A DNA stretch of 64,000 bases from Streptomyces stelliscabiei (GCF_014873495.1 NZ_JADBGF010000001.1:7254001-7318000); one strand, 5' to 3'; positions 1 through 11,613 are shown, counted from the first letter of the stretch. The notes: generated by a model from the sequence alone, not told the origin. Translations and numbers: made by a program.

Positions 1-1106
1 TCGGCCGGCCGGTCGGCGGCCAGCGCGACGAGCCGCCCCGGCGGCACCCGTACCCCCGACACGGGGTCGTGCAGCGCCGAGGGCTCGGCGGGCGCGTCCG
101 TGGTGCCGTGGTCCGGCAGCGGCTCCAGGGCCAGGAACCGGATGACGCGCCGCGCGGCCACCACCCCGCGGCTCACCTCGTACCCCCAGTCGACGAAGTA
201 CGACACCGGCCGCACCAGCACGGTCACGTACCCGTAGACCGCCACCAACTCGCCGACCGTGATGGCTCCCTGCGCGGCGAGCCGGGCCGCGAGCCAGGTC
301 ACCACCGCGAGGAAGACCGTCGGCAGCCCCACCCCGAGCGCCTGCATCCAGCTGGTCACCGCGCCCACCCGGTAGCCCTGCGCCCGCAGTCGCTGCGAGT
401 CACGGTGGAACGCGTCGGCGACCAGCCCCTTGCCACCGAGCCCGCCCAGGACACGCAGCCCGCCCGCGAGGTCCGCGATCCGCGCGGTCAGCACGCCCTG
501 CCGCTCCCGGTACTCCGTCTCGGTGCCCTGCAGCCGCCGCATCATCGGGCCCACGATCACGGCGATCAGCGGCATCCCCAGCAGCACCACCCCGGCGATC
601 GGCAGGGAGACCGACACCAGCAGCCCCGCGACCACCAGATACGCGGCGAAGGCGCCGGCCCCCGGCCCGATGACCGTCAGCGAGGAGGAGATCGTCTGGA
701 CGTCTCCCACGCCGATCGTGACGACCTCCCCGGCGCCGACCCGGCGCGGCAGCGCCGCCCCCAGCCGGACCGCGTGCGCCATCACGACCTTCACCGTGCG
801 GAAGTTGGCGTCCATCCGGACCCGGGTCATCGTGCGGTGGCGCATGATGCTCAGCCAGGCGTTGAAGGCCCCCACGCCGAACAGCGCGGCCGTCCAGCCG
901 GCCAGGGCCGCGCGGTCACCGGGCTCCAGCCCCTCGTCGATCGCGCGGGAGAGCAGATACGGCGTGGCCGCGAGCAGCACCATCCACACGCAGGAGATGA
1001 GCGAGCCGAGCGCGGACCGGCCGGCCTGCTGCCGGACCAGCCACCACAGATACCGGGCGCCGCTTCGGCAGTCGGGCGTGCCGGGGTCCTCGTACGCGTT
1101 GATCAT
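1..1106 (-). CDS. ABC exporter half-transporter, partial (3' end beyond window)
   Basis: The visible 368 codons hold the N-terminal six-helix transmembrane domain of a type IV ABC exporter, beginning MINAYEDPGTPDCRSGARYLW. Hydrophobic helices and the conserved GAGEVV and 'ISSSL' coupling-region segments are seen. The reading frame leaves the window before the ATP-binding domain, so Walker motifs cannot be checked. The start is the ATG at 1106, 54 bases after the preceding exporter gene, so it is probably the third gene of a three-gene minus-strand operon. It may form a homodimer or pair with a further half-transporter to the left. The substrate cannot be told from sequence. Confidence 0.85.
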   Translation of the reverse strand, partial: MINAYEDPGTPDCRSGARYLWWLVRQQAGRSALGSLISCVWMVLLAATPYLLSRAIDEGLEPGDRAALAGWTAALFGVGAFNAWLSIMRHRTMTRVRMDANFRTVKVVMAHAVRLGAALPRRVGAGEVVTIGVGDVQTISSSLTVIGPGAGAFAAYLVVAGLLVSVSLPIAGVVLLGMPLIAVIVGPMMRRLQGTETEYRERQGVLTARIADLAGGLRVLGGLGGKGLVADAFHRDSQRLRAQGYRVGAVTSWMQALGVGLPTVFLAVVTWLAARLAAQGAITVGELVAVYGYVTVLVRPVSYFVDWGYEVSRGVVAARRVIRFLALEPLPDHGTTDAPAEPSALHDPVSGVRVPPGRLVALAADRPA

Positions 1107-1160
1107 CGGCCCCCGATTCCGTGTGTGGTTCTGCTGGCTGGGTGAGCTGTCCCGGCTCCG

Positions 1161-3095
1161 CTACGCGAGGCTGTCGCGCCACGCCCGGTGCAGGTCCGCG
1201 AACCTGCCCGTGCCCGCGATCAGGTCCGCCGGGGTGCCGTCCTCCACGATCCTGCCGTGCTCCATCACCAGGACGCGGTCGGCGATCTCGACCGTGGACA
1301 GACGGTGGGCGATCACCACGGCGGTACGGCCGCGCAGGACCGTGGACATCGCCCGCTGGACCGCCCGCTCGCCCGGGACGTCCAGCGAGCTGGTCGCCTC
1401 GTCCAGGATGAGGACGGCCGGATCGGCCAGCAACGCCCGTGCGAACGCCACGAGTTGGCGCTGGCCGGCGGAGATACGGCCACCGCGCTTGCGTACGTCG
1501 GTGTCGTAGCCGTCGGGCAGGGCGGCGATGAAGTCATGGGCGCCGATGGCCTTGGCGGCCCGCTCGATGTCCTCGCGGGTGGCGTCGGGGCGGCCGAGGG
1601 AGATGTTCTCGGCGACCGTGCCGGAGAACAGGAACGACTCCTGCGTCACCATGATCACCCCGCGCCGCAGCTCGTGAACCGGGAGGTCGCGCAGGTCGAC
1701 GCCGTCGAGGAGGACCCGCCCGGACGAGGGGTCGTAGAACCGGGCCACCAGCTTGGCGAGGGTCGACTTGCCGGCGCCGGTGGACCCGACCACCGCCACC
1801 GTGCTGCCCGCCGCGAGCGTGAGGTCGAAGCGGGGCAGGATCTCGCCGCCGGTGCGGTAGGCGAACCGCACGTCGTCGAACACGACCTCGCGGCCCGGCA
1901 GTTCGGAGGCCGCCGCCGGCAGCTCCTTCGGCTCGGCGGGCTCGGGCACCGACGGGACCTGGGCCAGCAGACCGGCGATCTTCTCCAGCGAGGCCGCCGC
2001 CGACTGGTACGAGTTGAGGAACATGCCGAGCCGGTCGATCGGGTCGTACAGCCGACGCAGATACAGCACGGCCGCCGCCAGCACACCCAGCGCCAGCGTC
2101 TGCGAGGCCACCCGGTAGGCGCCCCAGAGCACGATCGCCGCGACCGTGACGTTGGCGACGACACGGGAGCAGACCACATAGCGGGCCATCTCCAGGATCG
2201 CGTCGCCGTTCCTGCGCTCGTGGCTCCGGTTCAGGGCACCGAACTCCGCGTCGTTCGCCGCCTCGCGGCGGAACGCCCGCACCGGCCGGATGCCGTTCAT
2301 GGTCTCGGCGAACTTCACGATCACCGCGGCGATCGCGGTGGACCGGGCCGTGTACACGCTCGCCGCGCGCCGCCGGTACATCCGCACGAACCCGTACAGC
2401 GGCACGAACGACGCCAGCGCCGCCGCGCCCAGCCCCAGGTCCAGCCAGAGCAGCATCGCCGAGATGTAGACGAAGGCGAGGATCACGCCGATGAGTTCCT
2501 GCAGACCCTCGTCGAGCAGCTCGCGCAGCGACTCCACGTCCGTGGTGGAGCGGGAGATGAGCCGGCCAGAGGTGTACCGCTCGTGGAAGTCGATGCTCAG
2601 GGCCTGCGCATGGCGGAAGATCCGGCCGCGCAGATCGAGCAGCACGTCCTGGTTGACCCGCGCGGACGCCCCGATGAACGCGAACTGCAGCCCGCCGGCC
2701 GCCAGCGCGCACGCCAGATACCCGGCCGCCACCGCGATCAGCGGCCCGTGCCGGCCGTCCCTGAGCGCCGGTACGGCACCGTCGATGGCGTACGCCACCA
2801 GCAGCGGGCCCGCCTGCACCGCCGCCTGCTGGAGCAGGAGCAGCACGCTCGCCATGACCACGCGGGTCCGCATCGGCGCGAGCAGGGAGCGCAGCAGGGC
2901 CAGGGTGGCGCCCGGGGGAGTGGGCAGGTCGTCGTGGTCGAACGGGTCACCGGCGGACGCCTCGCGGGGGCCGGTGGGCGGGTCGCCGCCGGCCGGCTTC
3001 TCCAGGGGCTTCTCCAGGGAGGTGGCCGTGACGGCCGTGCCCCCCGGCTCCTCGTTCGGCTCCTTGCCCGGCGCGGTGGTCGTGGGCGCCGTCAT
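1161..3095 (-). CDS. ABC exporter half-transporter with canonical Walker B (heterodimer partner)
   Basis: 644 aa. After a charged Pro/Gly-rich N-terminus (about 60 residues) comes a six-helix transmembrane domain and a C-terminal nucleotide-binding domain. Walker A GSTGAGKST and Walker B LILDEATSSLD with the catalytic Glu are intact. The signature is degenerate: ISAGQRQ instead of LSGGQ. The ATG overlaps the stop of the upstream exporter gene by four bases (ATGA), implying translational coupling. The combination of intact Walker B here and altered Walker B in the partner is the known pattern of heterodimeric exporters (TM287/288, BmrCD type) with one consensus and one degenerate ATP site. It is likely a drug, lipid or peptide exporter; substrate unknown. 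Confidence 0.9.
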   Translation of the reverse strand: MTAPTTTAPGKEPNEEPGGTAVTATSLEKPLEKPAGGDPPTGPREASAGDPFDHDDLPTPPGATLALLRSLLAPMRTRVVMASVLLLLQQAAVQAGPLLVAYAIDGAVPALRDGRHGPLIAVAAGYLACALAAGGLQFAFIGASARVNQDVLLDLRGRIFRHAQALSIDFHERYTSGRLISRSTTDVESLRELLDEGLQELIGVILAFVYISAMLLWLDLGLGAAALASFVPLYGFVRMYRRRAASVYTARSTAIAAVIVKFAETMNGIRPVRAFRREAANDAEFGALNRSHERRNGDAILEMARYVVCSRVVANVTVAAIVLWGAYRVASQTLALGVLAAAVLYLRRLYDPIDRLGMFLNSYQSAAASLEKIAGLLAQVPSVPEPAEPKELPAAASELPGREVVFDDVRFAYRTGGEILPRFDLTLAAGSTVAVVGSTGAGKSTLAKLVARFYDPSSGRVLLDGVDLRDLPVHELRRGVIMVTQESFLFSGTVAENISLGRPDATREDIERAAKAIGAHDFIAALPDGYDTDVRKRGGRISAGQRQLVAFARALLADPAVLILDEATSSLDVPGERAVQRAMSTVLRGRTAVVIAHRLSTVEIADRVLVMEHGRIVEDGTPADLIAGTGRFADLHRAWRDSLA

Positions 3096-5248
3096 CGCTC
3101 GTCCTCCTCGGTCCCGGACATCAGATGGGCGTACTCCGCGTTCGTGCGCAGCAGTTCCTGGTGGGTGCCCACGGCGGCGACCCGGCCGCCGGAGAGCAGG
3201 GCCACGCGGTCGGCGAGCAGCACCGTCGAGGGACGGTGCGCCACGATCAGCGCGGTCGTCTCCGCGAGCACGCGGCGCAGGGCGGCCTCCACCGCGGCCT
3301 CCGTGTGCACGTCGAGCGCCGACAGCGGGTCGTCCAGCACGAGGAAGCGGGGGCGGCCGACCACCGCCCGCGCCAGCGCGAGGCGCTGCCGCTGGCCGCC
3401 CGAGAGACTGAGGCCCTGCTCGCCGACCTGGGTGGCGGTGCCCTGGGGGAGCGCGTGCGCGAACTCCGCCTGGGCGATGGCCAGGGCGCGGTCCAGCTCG
3501 GCCTCGCCCGCGTCCGGCGGGGCGCCCATCAGGACGTTCTCGCCGACGGTCGCCGAGAAGAGGGTGGGCTCCTCGAAGGCGACGGCGACCTTCGTGCGCA
3601 GTTCCTCGCGCGGCATCCCGGTGATGTCCTCGCCGTCCAGCGTGATGCGACCGGAGGTGACCTCGTGGAGGCGTGGGACGAGCGCGGTGAGCGTGGTCTT
3701 GCCGGAGCCGGTGGCGCCGACCAGGGCCATCGACTCGCCGGGGCGGATGTGGAGGTCGACGCGGTCGAGGGTGGGGGTGGTGCCGGGCGCGGCGTCGGGG
3801 TACCGGAAGGTGACCTGGTGGAACCGCAACCCGCGGTGCGAGGATCCGGCGGAGCCGTGGCCCACGGTGGGGGTGGTGGTGTCGACGGCGCCGGGGGCGG
3901 CCGAGGTGGCAGCCGTAGCGGCGGTGGCTGTGGCGCCCGCGACGGCAGCCGTTCCGGCGGTGGCCGCGAGGCCCGCCGAGTCAGCAGCCCCCGCCGCGCC
4001 GGCCGTCCCGGCACCCACGGCCGCGCCGACGGCGGCAGCCGTCCTGGGGGTGACAGCGATGTCGGCCTCCGCGGAAGCCGACATCGCGGCCTTGGCCTTG
4101 GCCTGGGTCTCGGCCTCCGCCTCGGCCTTGGCCTCCGCCTCGGTCCCGGCCGAAGACTCCGGCCCGGCCGAAGACTCCGGCTCCTCGTCCATCACCTCGA
4201 AGTACCGCTCCGTCGCCGTCGCCGCCTCCTGGCTCATCGCCAGCAGGAAGCCGATCGAGTCGACGGGCCAGCGCAGGGCGAGGGCGGTCGACAGGAAGGC
4301 CACCAGCGTGCCCGCCGACAGGACGCCGTCCGCGACCTGGACGACACCGAGGACGAGGGCCGCCCCGATCGCCAGCTCGGGGAGCGTGATGATGACGCCC
4401 CAGATCACCGACAGCAGACGGGCCTTGCGCAGCTCGGTGCCGCGCAGGGTGCGGGACAGGTCCCGGAAGGCGTGGGCCTGGCTGCGATGGCGCCCGAACC
4501 CCTTGATGATGCGGATGCCGAGGACGCTCTCCTCGACGACCGTGGTGAGGTCGCCCACCTGGTCCTGGGCCAGGCGCGCGACCTTGGCGTACTTCCTCTC
4601 GAAGACCACGCAGGTGACCATCACGGGGATGGCCGGCCCCAGGATGACCAGCCCCAGCGTCCAGTCCTGGATCAGCATGATGATGACGCCGACGACGATG
4701 GTCACCGCGTTGACCAGCAGGAACGTCAGCGGGAAGGCGAGGAACATCCGCAGCAGCATCAGATCGGTCGTGCCGCGCGAGAGCAGCTGACCGGAGGCCC
4801 AGCGGTCGTGGAAGGCGACCGGCAGGCGCTGCAGACGACGGTAGAGATCCGCGCGCATCGACGCCTCGACCCCGGCGAGGGGCCGCGCCACCAGCCAGCG
4901 CCGCAGCCCGAACAGCAGCGCCTCGGTGAGACCGAGCAGCAGCAGGTACAGCGCCCCGAGCCACACGCCCGCCGGATCCCGGTGCGCGACCGGCCCGTCG
5001 ACCATCCACTTCAGCACGAGCGGGATGAACAGGCCCACACAGGAGGCGACGACCGCGACGAACGCGGCGAACGACAGCCGCGCGCGCACGGGCCGGACGT
5101 ACGGCCACAACCGCAGCAGCGTGCGCACGGCGGACCGCCCGTCGGCCTTCCCGGGCGCCCCGGCCCGCTCGTGGTCCTCGCGCTCGGTGGCCGTCTCGGG
5201 TTCCAGGGTTCGGTCGGGTTCCTCGGGGGTTGCACGTGTCGTGGCCAT
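3092..5248 (-). CDS. ABC exporter half-transporter with degenerate Walker B and Ala/Glu-rich insert
   Basis: 718 aa, about 100 longer than the family norm. The N-terminal cytoplasmic stretch is charged, followed by six membrane helices (about residues 60-330) and an ATPase domain from about residue 480. Walker A GATGSGKTT and signature LSGGQRQ are canonical, but Walker B reads FLVLDDPLSALD, with Asp in place of the catalytic Glu. Between the two domains (about residues 353-469, nt 3840-4190) lies a low-complexity run rich in Ala, Glu, Lys, Thr and Gly that exporters normally lack. First gene of the operon; the next gene starts within its stop codon. Expected to work as heterodimer with the 644-aa protein in the cytoplasmic membrane. 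Confidence 0.9.
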   Translation of the reverse strand: MATTRATPEEPDRTLEPETATEREDHERAGAPGKADGRSAVRTLLRLWPYVRPVRARLSFAAFVAVVASCVGLFIPLVLKWMVDGPVAHRDPAGVWLGALYLLLLGLTEALLFGLRRWLVARPLAGVEASMRADLYRRLQRLPVAFHDRWASGQLLSRGTTDLMLLRMFLAFPLTFLLVNAVTIVVGVIIMLIQDWTLGLVILGPAIPVMVTCVVFERKYAKVARLAQDQVGDLTTVVEESVLGIRIIKGFGRHRSQAHAFRDLSRTLRGTELRKARLLSVIWGVIITLPELAIGAALVLGVVQVADGVLSAGTLVAFLSTALALRWPVDSIGFLLAMSQEAATATERYFEVMDEEPESSAGPESSAGTEAEAKAEAEAETQAKAKAAMSASAEADIAVTPRTAAAVGAAVGAGTAGAAGAADSAGLAATAGTAAVAGATATAATAATSAAPGAVDTTTPTVGHGSAGSSHRGLRFHQVTFRYPDAAPGTTPTLDRVDLHIRPGESMALVGATGSGKTTLTALVPRLHEVTSGRITLDGEDITGMPREELRTKVAVAFEEPTLFSATVGENVLMGAPPDAGEAELDRALAIAQAEFAHALPQGTATQVGEQGLSLSGGQRQRLALARAVVGRPRFLVLDDPLSALDVHTEAAVEAALRRVLAETTALIVAHRPSTVLLADRVALLSGGRVAAVGTHQELLRTNAEYAHLMSGTEEDER

Positions 5249-5451
5249 CAGCAGCGAGCCTACGGATCGCCACTGACAACGCCCACCGAGTTTTGGCCGG
5301 ACCGCCCTCGGTCGTGAGTCCTACGACCCGCACGGCCGGGGACGCGTACGGGGAGATCAGCGAGGTCGTACCGGCGCATCGACCGATCGGCCGATGCCCG
5401 TTCGAGCGCGATGGCCGATGCGCGCCCGCGTGCGGCCGGGATTCTCGACAC

Positions 5452-5651
5452 ATGCCACACATGTCGGCCACATCCGTCATCGAGGTCACCGGCCTGTGCA
5501 AGGCCTACGGCGGCCGCAACGTCGTCGACGGTGTCTCCTTCAGCGTCGCGGAGGGCGAGATCTTCGGGATCCTCGGCCCCAGCGGCGCCGGCAAGACCAC
5601 CACCGTCGAGTGGCGGTCGCCAAGGCATACGAACGGGGCATCCTCGGCTGA
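5452..5651 (+). pseudogene. Truncated ABC-2-type ATPase remnant (deletion scar)
   Basis: Starting at the ATG at 5452 (or 5461), frame 1 reads as the N-terminus of a drug-exporter-type ABC ATPase: SVIEVTGLCKAYGG, then the complete Walker A GPSGAGKTTT. Similarity stops abruptly near 5610. From there a different frame gives a short peptide VAVAKAYERGILG ending at the TGA at 5649-5651, which looks like the C-terminus of another protein, possibly the permease that normally follows such ATPases. The simplest reading is an internal deletion of about two genes that fused the 5' end of one to the 3' end of the other. No functional ATPase can be made. The identity of the 3' fragment is a guess. Confidence 0.6.
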
Positions 5652-5669
5652 CCCGGGGCACCGGACCGC

Positions 5670-7946
<2,277 letters not shown>

Positions 7947-8095
7947 CTCAGGCCTCCCGCGGCTCGGTGGGCGACGGGAAAGGGGAGCCGGCTGTCCCCG
8001 CACCGCTCCCCATCACGTCGTCCTCCCAAGTGTTCTGCCCAGAGCACGCCTCGCACTCACGTTTCCCGGGGGCGTGCGCCGTCGTTGGGCCGCAC

Positions 8096-9322
8096 GTGAA
8101 CCACGCACAGACGCACGCGCGCCGCGCCGCGGCCGCCCTGGCCGCCGCGCTCACCTGGGCGGCCCTGCTGGCCGGGGCCGCCGGATGCACCACCGGAACG
8201 CCGCTGACCAGCGGAAAGGCACCCGACGACACGATCCGGGTCACTCCGGAGGACGGCAGCAAGGGCGTGCGCCCGGAGCAACGCTTCGAAGTACGGGTGC
8301 CCAGCGGGCGCCTGGAGTCCGTCAAGGTGGTGAAGTCGCAGGACGCGCAGGAGTCACCCGTGCCGGGCCGAATGTCCGCCGACGGACTGACCTGGCGCCC
8401 CACCGGCTCACCGAAGCTCGCGCTGGCCGCCCGGTACGCCGTCGACGCGGTCGCCCTCGACGGCCACGGCCGCCGCTCGGCCCGGCACGTCACCTTCACG
8501 ACGTACGTCCCCGACGAGCGCTTCATCGCCTACGTCACGCCCGAGAACCGGGCCACCGTCGGCACCGGGATGATCGTCTCCCTGGAGTTCAACCGGGAGA
8601 TCGAGGACCGCGCGGCCGTCGAACGCGCCGTCGAGGTGACCGCCGAACCACCCGTCGAGGTCCGCCCGCACTGGTTCGGCGCCGGGCGCCTCGACTTCCG
8701 TCCCGAGACGTACTGGAAGCCCGGCACCCGCGTCACCGTCGGCCTGCGGCTGCGGGACGTCGAGGGCGCGCCCGGCGTCTACGGCCAGCAGCACAGGACG
8801 TTCTCCTTCACCGTCGGCCGGCACCAGGCGAGCGTGGTCGACGCGGCACGGCACACCATGCGCGTGGAACGCGGCGGCGGCGTGCTCGCCACCCTCCCCA
8901 TCACCGCCGGGGCGCCGAGGACGACGACGTACAACGGGAAGATGGTCGTCACCGAGATGCTGGAGGTGACCCGGATGAACGGCGCCACCGTCGGCTTCCG
9001 CAAGGCGAACGGCAAGGGCGAGTACGACATCCCGGACGTCCCGCACGCCATGCGCCTCACCACCTCGGGCACCTTCCTGCACGGCAACTACTGGGCCCCG
9101 GACGCCTTCGGCAGGGCCAACGTCAGCCACGGCTGTGTGGGCCTGCGCGATGTGAAGGGCGGCGATTCCGGCACGCCGGCGGGCTGGTTCTTCGACCGCA
9201 GCCTCGTCGGGGACGTCGTCGAAGTCGTCAACAGCACTGACAAAAAGGTCTCTCCGGACAATGGCCTCGGGGGATGGAACATGGGATGGAAGGAATGGAA
9301 AGCGGGTGCCGCGGTGAAGTAG
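8096..9322 (+). CDS. L,D-transpeptidase lipoprotein (YkuD domain), copy 1
   Basis: 408 aa from the GTG at 8096, chosen because it places a basic n-region directly before the hydrophobic stretch and a lipobox-like LLAGAAGC. Two Ig-like domains (about residues 45-245, including the PHWFGAGRLDFRP block) precede a YkuD catalytic domain with the signature SHGCVGLRD; the catalytic Cys is about residue 347. These enzymes form 3-3 crosslinks in peptidoglycan outside the membrane, attached by a lipid anchor. The next gene encodes a paralogue with the same layout. The frame is open upstream to 7967, but that part has no signal-peptide character. Confidence 0.93.
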   Translation: MNHAQTHARRAAAALAAALTWAALLAGAAGCTTGTPLTSGKAPDDTIRVTPEDGSKGVRPEQRFEVRVPSGRLESVKVVKSQDAQESPVPGRMSADGLTWRPTGSPKLALAARYAVDAVALDGHGRRSARHVTFTTYVPDERFIAYVTPENRATVGTGMIVSLEFNREIEDRAAVERAVEVTAEPPVEVRPHWFGAGRLDFRPETYWKPGTRVTVGLRLRDVEGAPGVYGQQHRTFSFTVGRHQASVVDAARHTMRVERGGGVLATLPITAGAPRTTTYNGKMVVTEMLEVTRMNGATVGFRKANGKGEYDIPDVPHAMRLTTSGTFLHGNYWAPDAFGRANVSHGCVGLRDVKGGDSGTPAGWFFDRSLVGDVVEVVNSTDKKVSPDNGLGGWNMGWKEWKAGAAVK

Positions 9323-9458
9323 ACGGACAAAGCACGGACATGGGGGTACGCGCGTGATCATTGAAGTTGGGACTGAACGGTGACATACGCCGAGGCCAAA
9401 TCATCCCGATCATCTGGTTAATGTACGAGCGTACGCGCGCTCTGCGCGTAGGGGTGCG

Positions 9459-9472
9459 GGCCTGATCAGGCC
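9459..9472. promoter_or_regulatory. 14-bp perfect palindrome upstream of second L,D-transpeptidase
   Basis: The sequence ggcctgatcaggcc is a perfect palindrome ending 21 bases before the chosen start of the downstream gene. It could be an operator or a leader hairpin. A further imperfect repeat (acgagcgtacgcgcgctctgcg) lies just upstream at 9425-9446. The whole 9323-9493 gap otherwise shows no gene. Confidence 0.35.
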
Positions 9473-9493
9473 GTGCGAGGGGAGAACAGAGAG

Positions 9494-10750
9494 TTGAACG
9501 GGCGACCGATATCGGGGGCGTCGGTTGGCGCGCGGACGCGGCGGCGCAAGGGGGCCCTGGCCATGCTGCCGGTCCTGATGCTGCTCGCGGTCACCGCGTG
9601 CGGCGGGGGCGGGGGTTCGGACACGGGCTCCGACGGCGACCAGGGGAAGGGCTCCGACCGGACCACTTCCGACAAGGCGGCCACCAAGGCCTCGCAGGCC
9701 GTGGTCTCCATCGCGCCGAAGAACGGCGCCGACTCCGTGGCCACCAGCGGCGCGCTCAAGGTGAACGCCACCAAGGGCAAGCTGTCCGAGGTCACGGTCG
9801 AGAACGACAAGGGTGACAAGATCGCCGGTGAGATATCCGGCGACGGCGCCAGCTGGACGCCGTCGACCCACCTCAACTCGGCCACCGAGTACAAGGTGCA
9901 CGCCGTCGCCAAGGACTCCGAGGGGCGTGAGGCGGCCGAGGACTCGTCCTTCACCACGCTGACCCCGAAGAACACCTTCGTCGGCATCTTCACCCCCGAG
10001 GACGGCTCGAAGGTCGGCGTCGGCATGCCGTTCTCGGTCCGCTTCACGCGGGGCATCACGGCCCCCGAGGACGTCGAGAAGGCCATCACCATCAAGACCG
10101 AGCCGGCCGTCGACGTCGAGGGCCACTGGTTCGGCAACGACCGCCTCGACTTCCGCCCGGAGAAGTACTGGAAGGCCGGCACGAAGGTCACCGTCGACCT
10201 CAACCTCGACGGTGTCGAGGGCCGCGAGGGCGTCTACGGCGAGCAGAGCAAGAAGGTCTCCTTCACGATCGGCCGCAGCCAGGTCTCCGTGGTCGACGTC
10301 AAGAAGCTCACCATGAAGGTGAAGCGCGACGGCAAGGTCGTCAAGACCATCCCCGTCACCACCGGCCAGCCGGGCATGGAGACCTGGAACGGTCAGATGG
10401 TCATCAGCGAGCGCCTGCGCGTGACCCGGATGAACGGCGAGACCGTCGGCTACGGCGGCGAGTACGACATCAAGGACGTGCCGGACGCGATGCGCCTGAC
10501 CAACTCGGGCACCTTCATCCACGGCAACTACTGGGGCGGCGGCGCCTTCGGCAACTACAACGCCAGCCACGGCTGCATCGGTCTGCGCGACACCCGCGGC
10601 GGCTACGACCGCAAGGCGCCGGGCGCCTGGTTCTTCGACCACTCCATGGTCGGCGACGTCGTGGTCGTGAAGAACTCCAACGACCGGACCGTGGACCCGG
10701 ACAACGGCTACAACGGCTGGAACATGGACTGGGACAAGTGGAAGGCGTAG
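9494..10750 (+). CDS. L,D-transpeptidase lipoprotein (YkuD domain), copy 2
   Basis: 418 aa from the TTG at 9494, chosen because AGGGGAG sits nine bases upstream; a GTG at 9473 would add seven residues but lacks a ribosome site. A basic n-region (RTRRRKGALA) leads to a hydrophobic stretch and lipobox LAVTAC followed by Gly/Ser/Asp linker. Ig-like domains (about 65-260) precede the YkuD domain, with SHGCIGLRD and catalytic Cys about 361. The Ig-to-catalytic region closely matches the upstream copy (GHWFGNDRLDFRP versus PHWFGAGRLDFRP), so this is a tandem duplication that has diverged. Role: 3-3 peptidoglycan crosslinking at the cell surface. Confidence 0.93.
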   Translation: MNGRPISGASVGARTRRRKGALAMLPVLMLLAVTACGGGGGSDTGSDGDQGKGSDRTTSDKAATKASQAVVSIAPKNGADSVATSGALKVNATKGKLSEVTVENDKGDKIAGEISGDGASWTPSTHLNSATEYKVHAVAKDSEGREAAEDSSFTTLTPKNTFVGIFTPEDGSKVGVGMPFSVRFTRGITAPEDVEKAITIKTEPAVDVEGHWFGNDRLDFRPEKYWKAGTKVTVDLNLDGVEGREGVYGEQSKKVSFTIGRSQVSVVDVKKLTMKVKRDGKVVKTIPVTTGQPGMETWNGQMVISERLRVTRMNGETVGYGGEYDIKDVPDAMRLTNSGTFIHGNYWGGGAFGNYNASHGCIGLRDTRGGYDRKAPGAWFFDHSMVGDVVVVKNSNDRTVDPDNGYNGWNMDWDKWKA

Positions 10751-10783
10751 GCGCCCGCGCCTGAAAGCCCCGACCCCCTCCGC

Positions 10784-10817
10784 ACGGCCCCGGTGTGATG
10801 CACGGCACCGGGGCCGT
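10784..10817 (+). terminator. Intrinsic terminator-like hairpin after L,D-transpeptidase
   Basis: A 12-bp perfect stem (acggccccggtg at 10784-10795 with its complement at 10806-10817) with a 10-base loop lies 34 bases after the stop codon. There is no T tract, as is usual in Streptomyces. Confidence 0.7.
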
Positions 10818-10845
10818 TGCCGTTAGTCGCCGTTAACCTGCCCTC

Positions 10846-11613
10846 ATGACTGTGCATCTCGAAGTCGCCGAGGGCGTCGGCACCATCCGCCTCGACCGGC
10901 CGCCCATGAACGCCCTGGACGTCGCCACCCAGGACCGCCTCAAGGAACTCGCCGAGGAGGCCACGCGCCGCGACGACGTCCGCGCGGTGGTGATCTACGG
11001 CGGGGAGAAGGTCTTCGCGGCCGGTGCCGACATCAAGGAGATGCAGGACATGGACCACGCGGCGATGGTCGCGCGGTCCCGTGACCTGCAGGACTCCTTC
11101 AGCGCCGTGGCCCGCATCCCCAAGCCGGTCGTCGCGGCCGTCACCGGCTACGCGCTGGGCGGCGGTTGCGAGCTGGCGCTGTGCGCGGACTACCGGATCG
11201 CCGGGGAGAACGCGAAGCTCGGCCAGCCGGAGATCCTGCTCGGCGTGATCCCGGGAGCGGGCGGCACCCAGCGGCTCGCCCGGCTCATCGGCCCCTCCAA
11301 GGCCAAGGACCTCATCTTCACCGGCCGGATGGTCAAGGCGGACGAGGCCCTCACGCTCGGCCTGGTCGACCGTGTCGTCCCGGCCGACGAGGTGTACACC
11401 GCCGCGCACGAGTGGGCCGCCCGGCTGGCGAAGGGTCCGGCCATCGCGCTGCGGGCCGCCAAGGAGTCGATCGACGCGGGTCTGGAGACCGACCTGGAGA
11501 CCGGGCTCGCCATCGAGCGGAACTGGTTCGCGGGGCTGTTCGCCACGGAGGACCGTGAGCGTGGGATGCGGAGCTTCGTGGAGGAAGGGCCGGGCAAGGC
11601 GAAGTTCGTCTGA
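10846..11613 (+). CDS. Enoyl-CoA hydratase/isomerase family protein
   Basis: 255 aa, full crotonase fold. The oxyanion-hole segment AGADIKEMQ and the two catalytic-Glu segments GYALGGGCELALCADYR and GQPEILLGVIPGAGGTQRL are all present, so true hydratase activity is likely. It would hydrate trans-2-enoyl-CoA to 3-hydroxyacyl-CoA in fatty-acid beta-oxidation or branched amino-acid breakdown, in the cytoplasm. It starts at the ATG at 10846 after the terminator of the preceding gene and seems monocistronic. The last codons lie within a 40-bp tandem duplication (see repeat at 11587). Confidence 0.93.
   Translation: MTVHLEVAEGVGTIRLDRPPMNALDVATQDRLKELAEEATRRDDVRAVVIYGGEKVFAAGADIKEMQDMDHAAMVARSRDLQDSFSAVARIPKPVVAAVTGYALGGGCELALCADYRIAGENAKLGQPEILLGVIPGAGGTQRLARLIGPSKAKDLIFTGRMVKADEALTLGLVDRVVPADEVYTAAHEWAARLAKGPAIALRAAKESIDAGLETDLETGLAIERNWFAGLFATEDRERGMRSFVEEGPGKAKFV

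Noticed and set aside
1188..4790. A 1200-codon open frame opposite the ABC exporter genes
   Set aside because: High GC keeps antisense frames open; its product is Arg/Gly/Gln-rich without any domain, while the minus-strand genes have clear ABC motifs.
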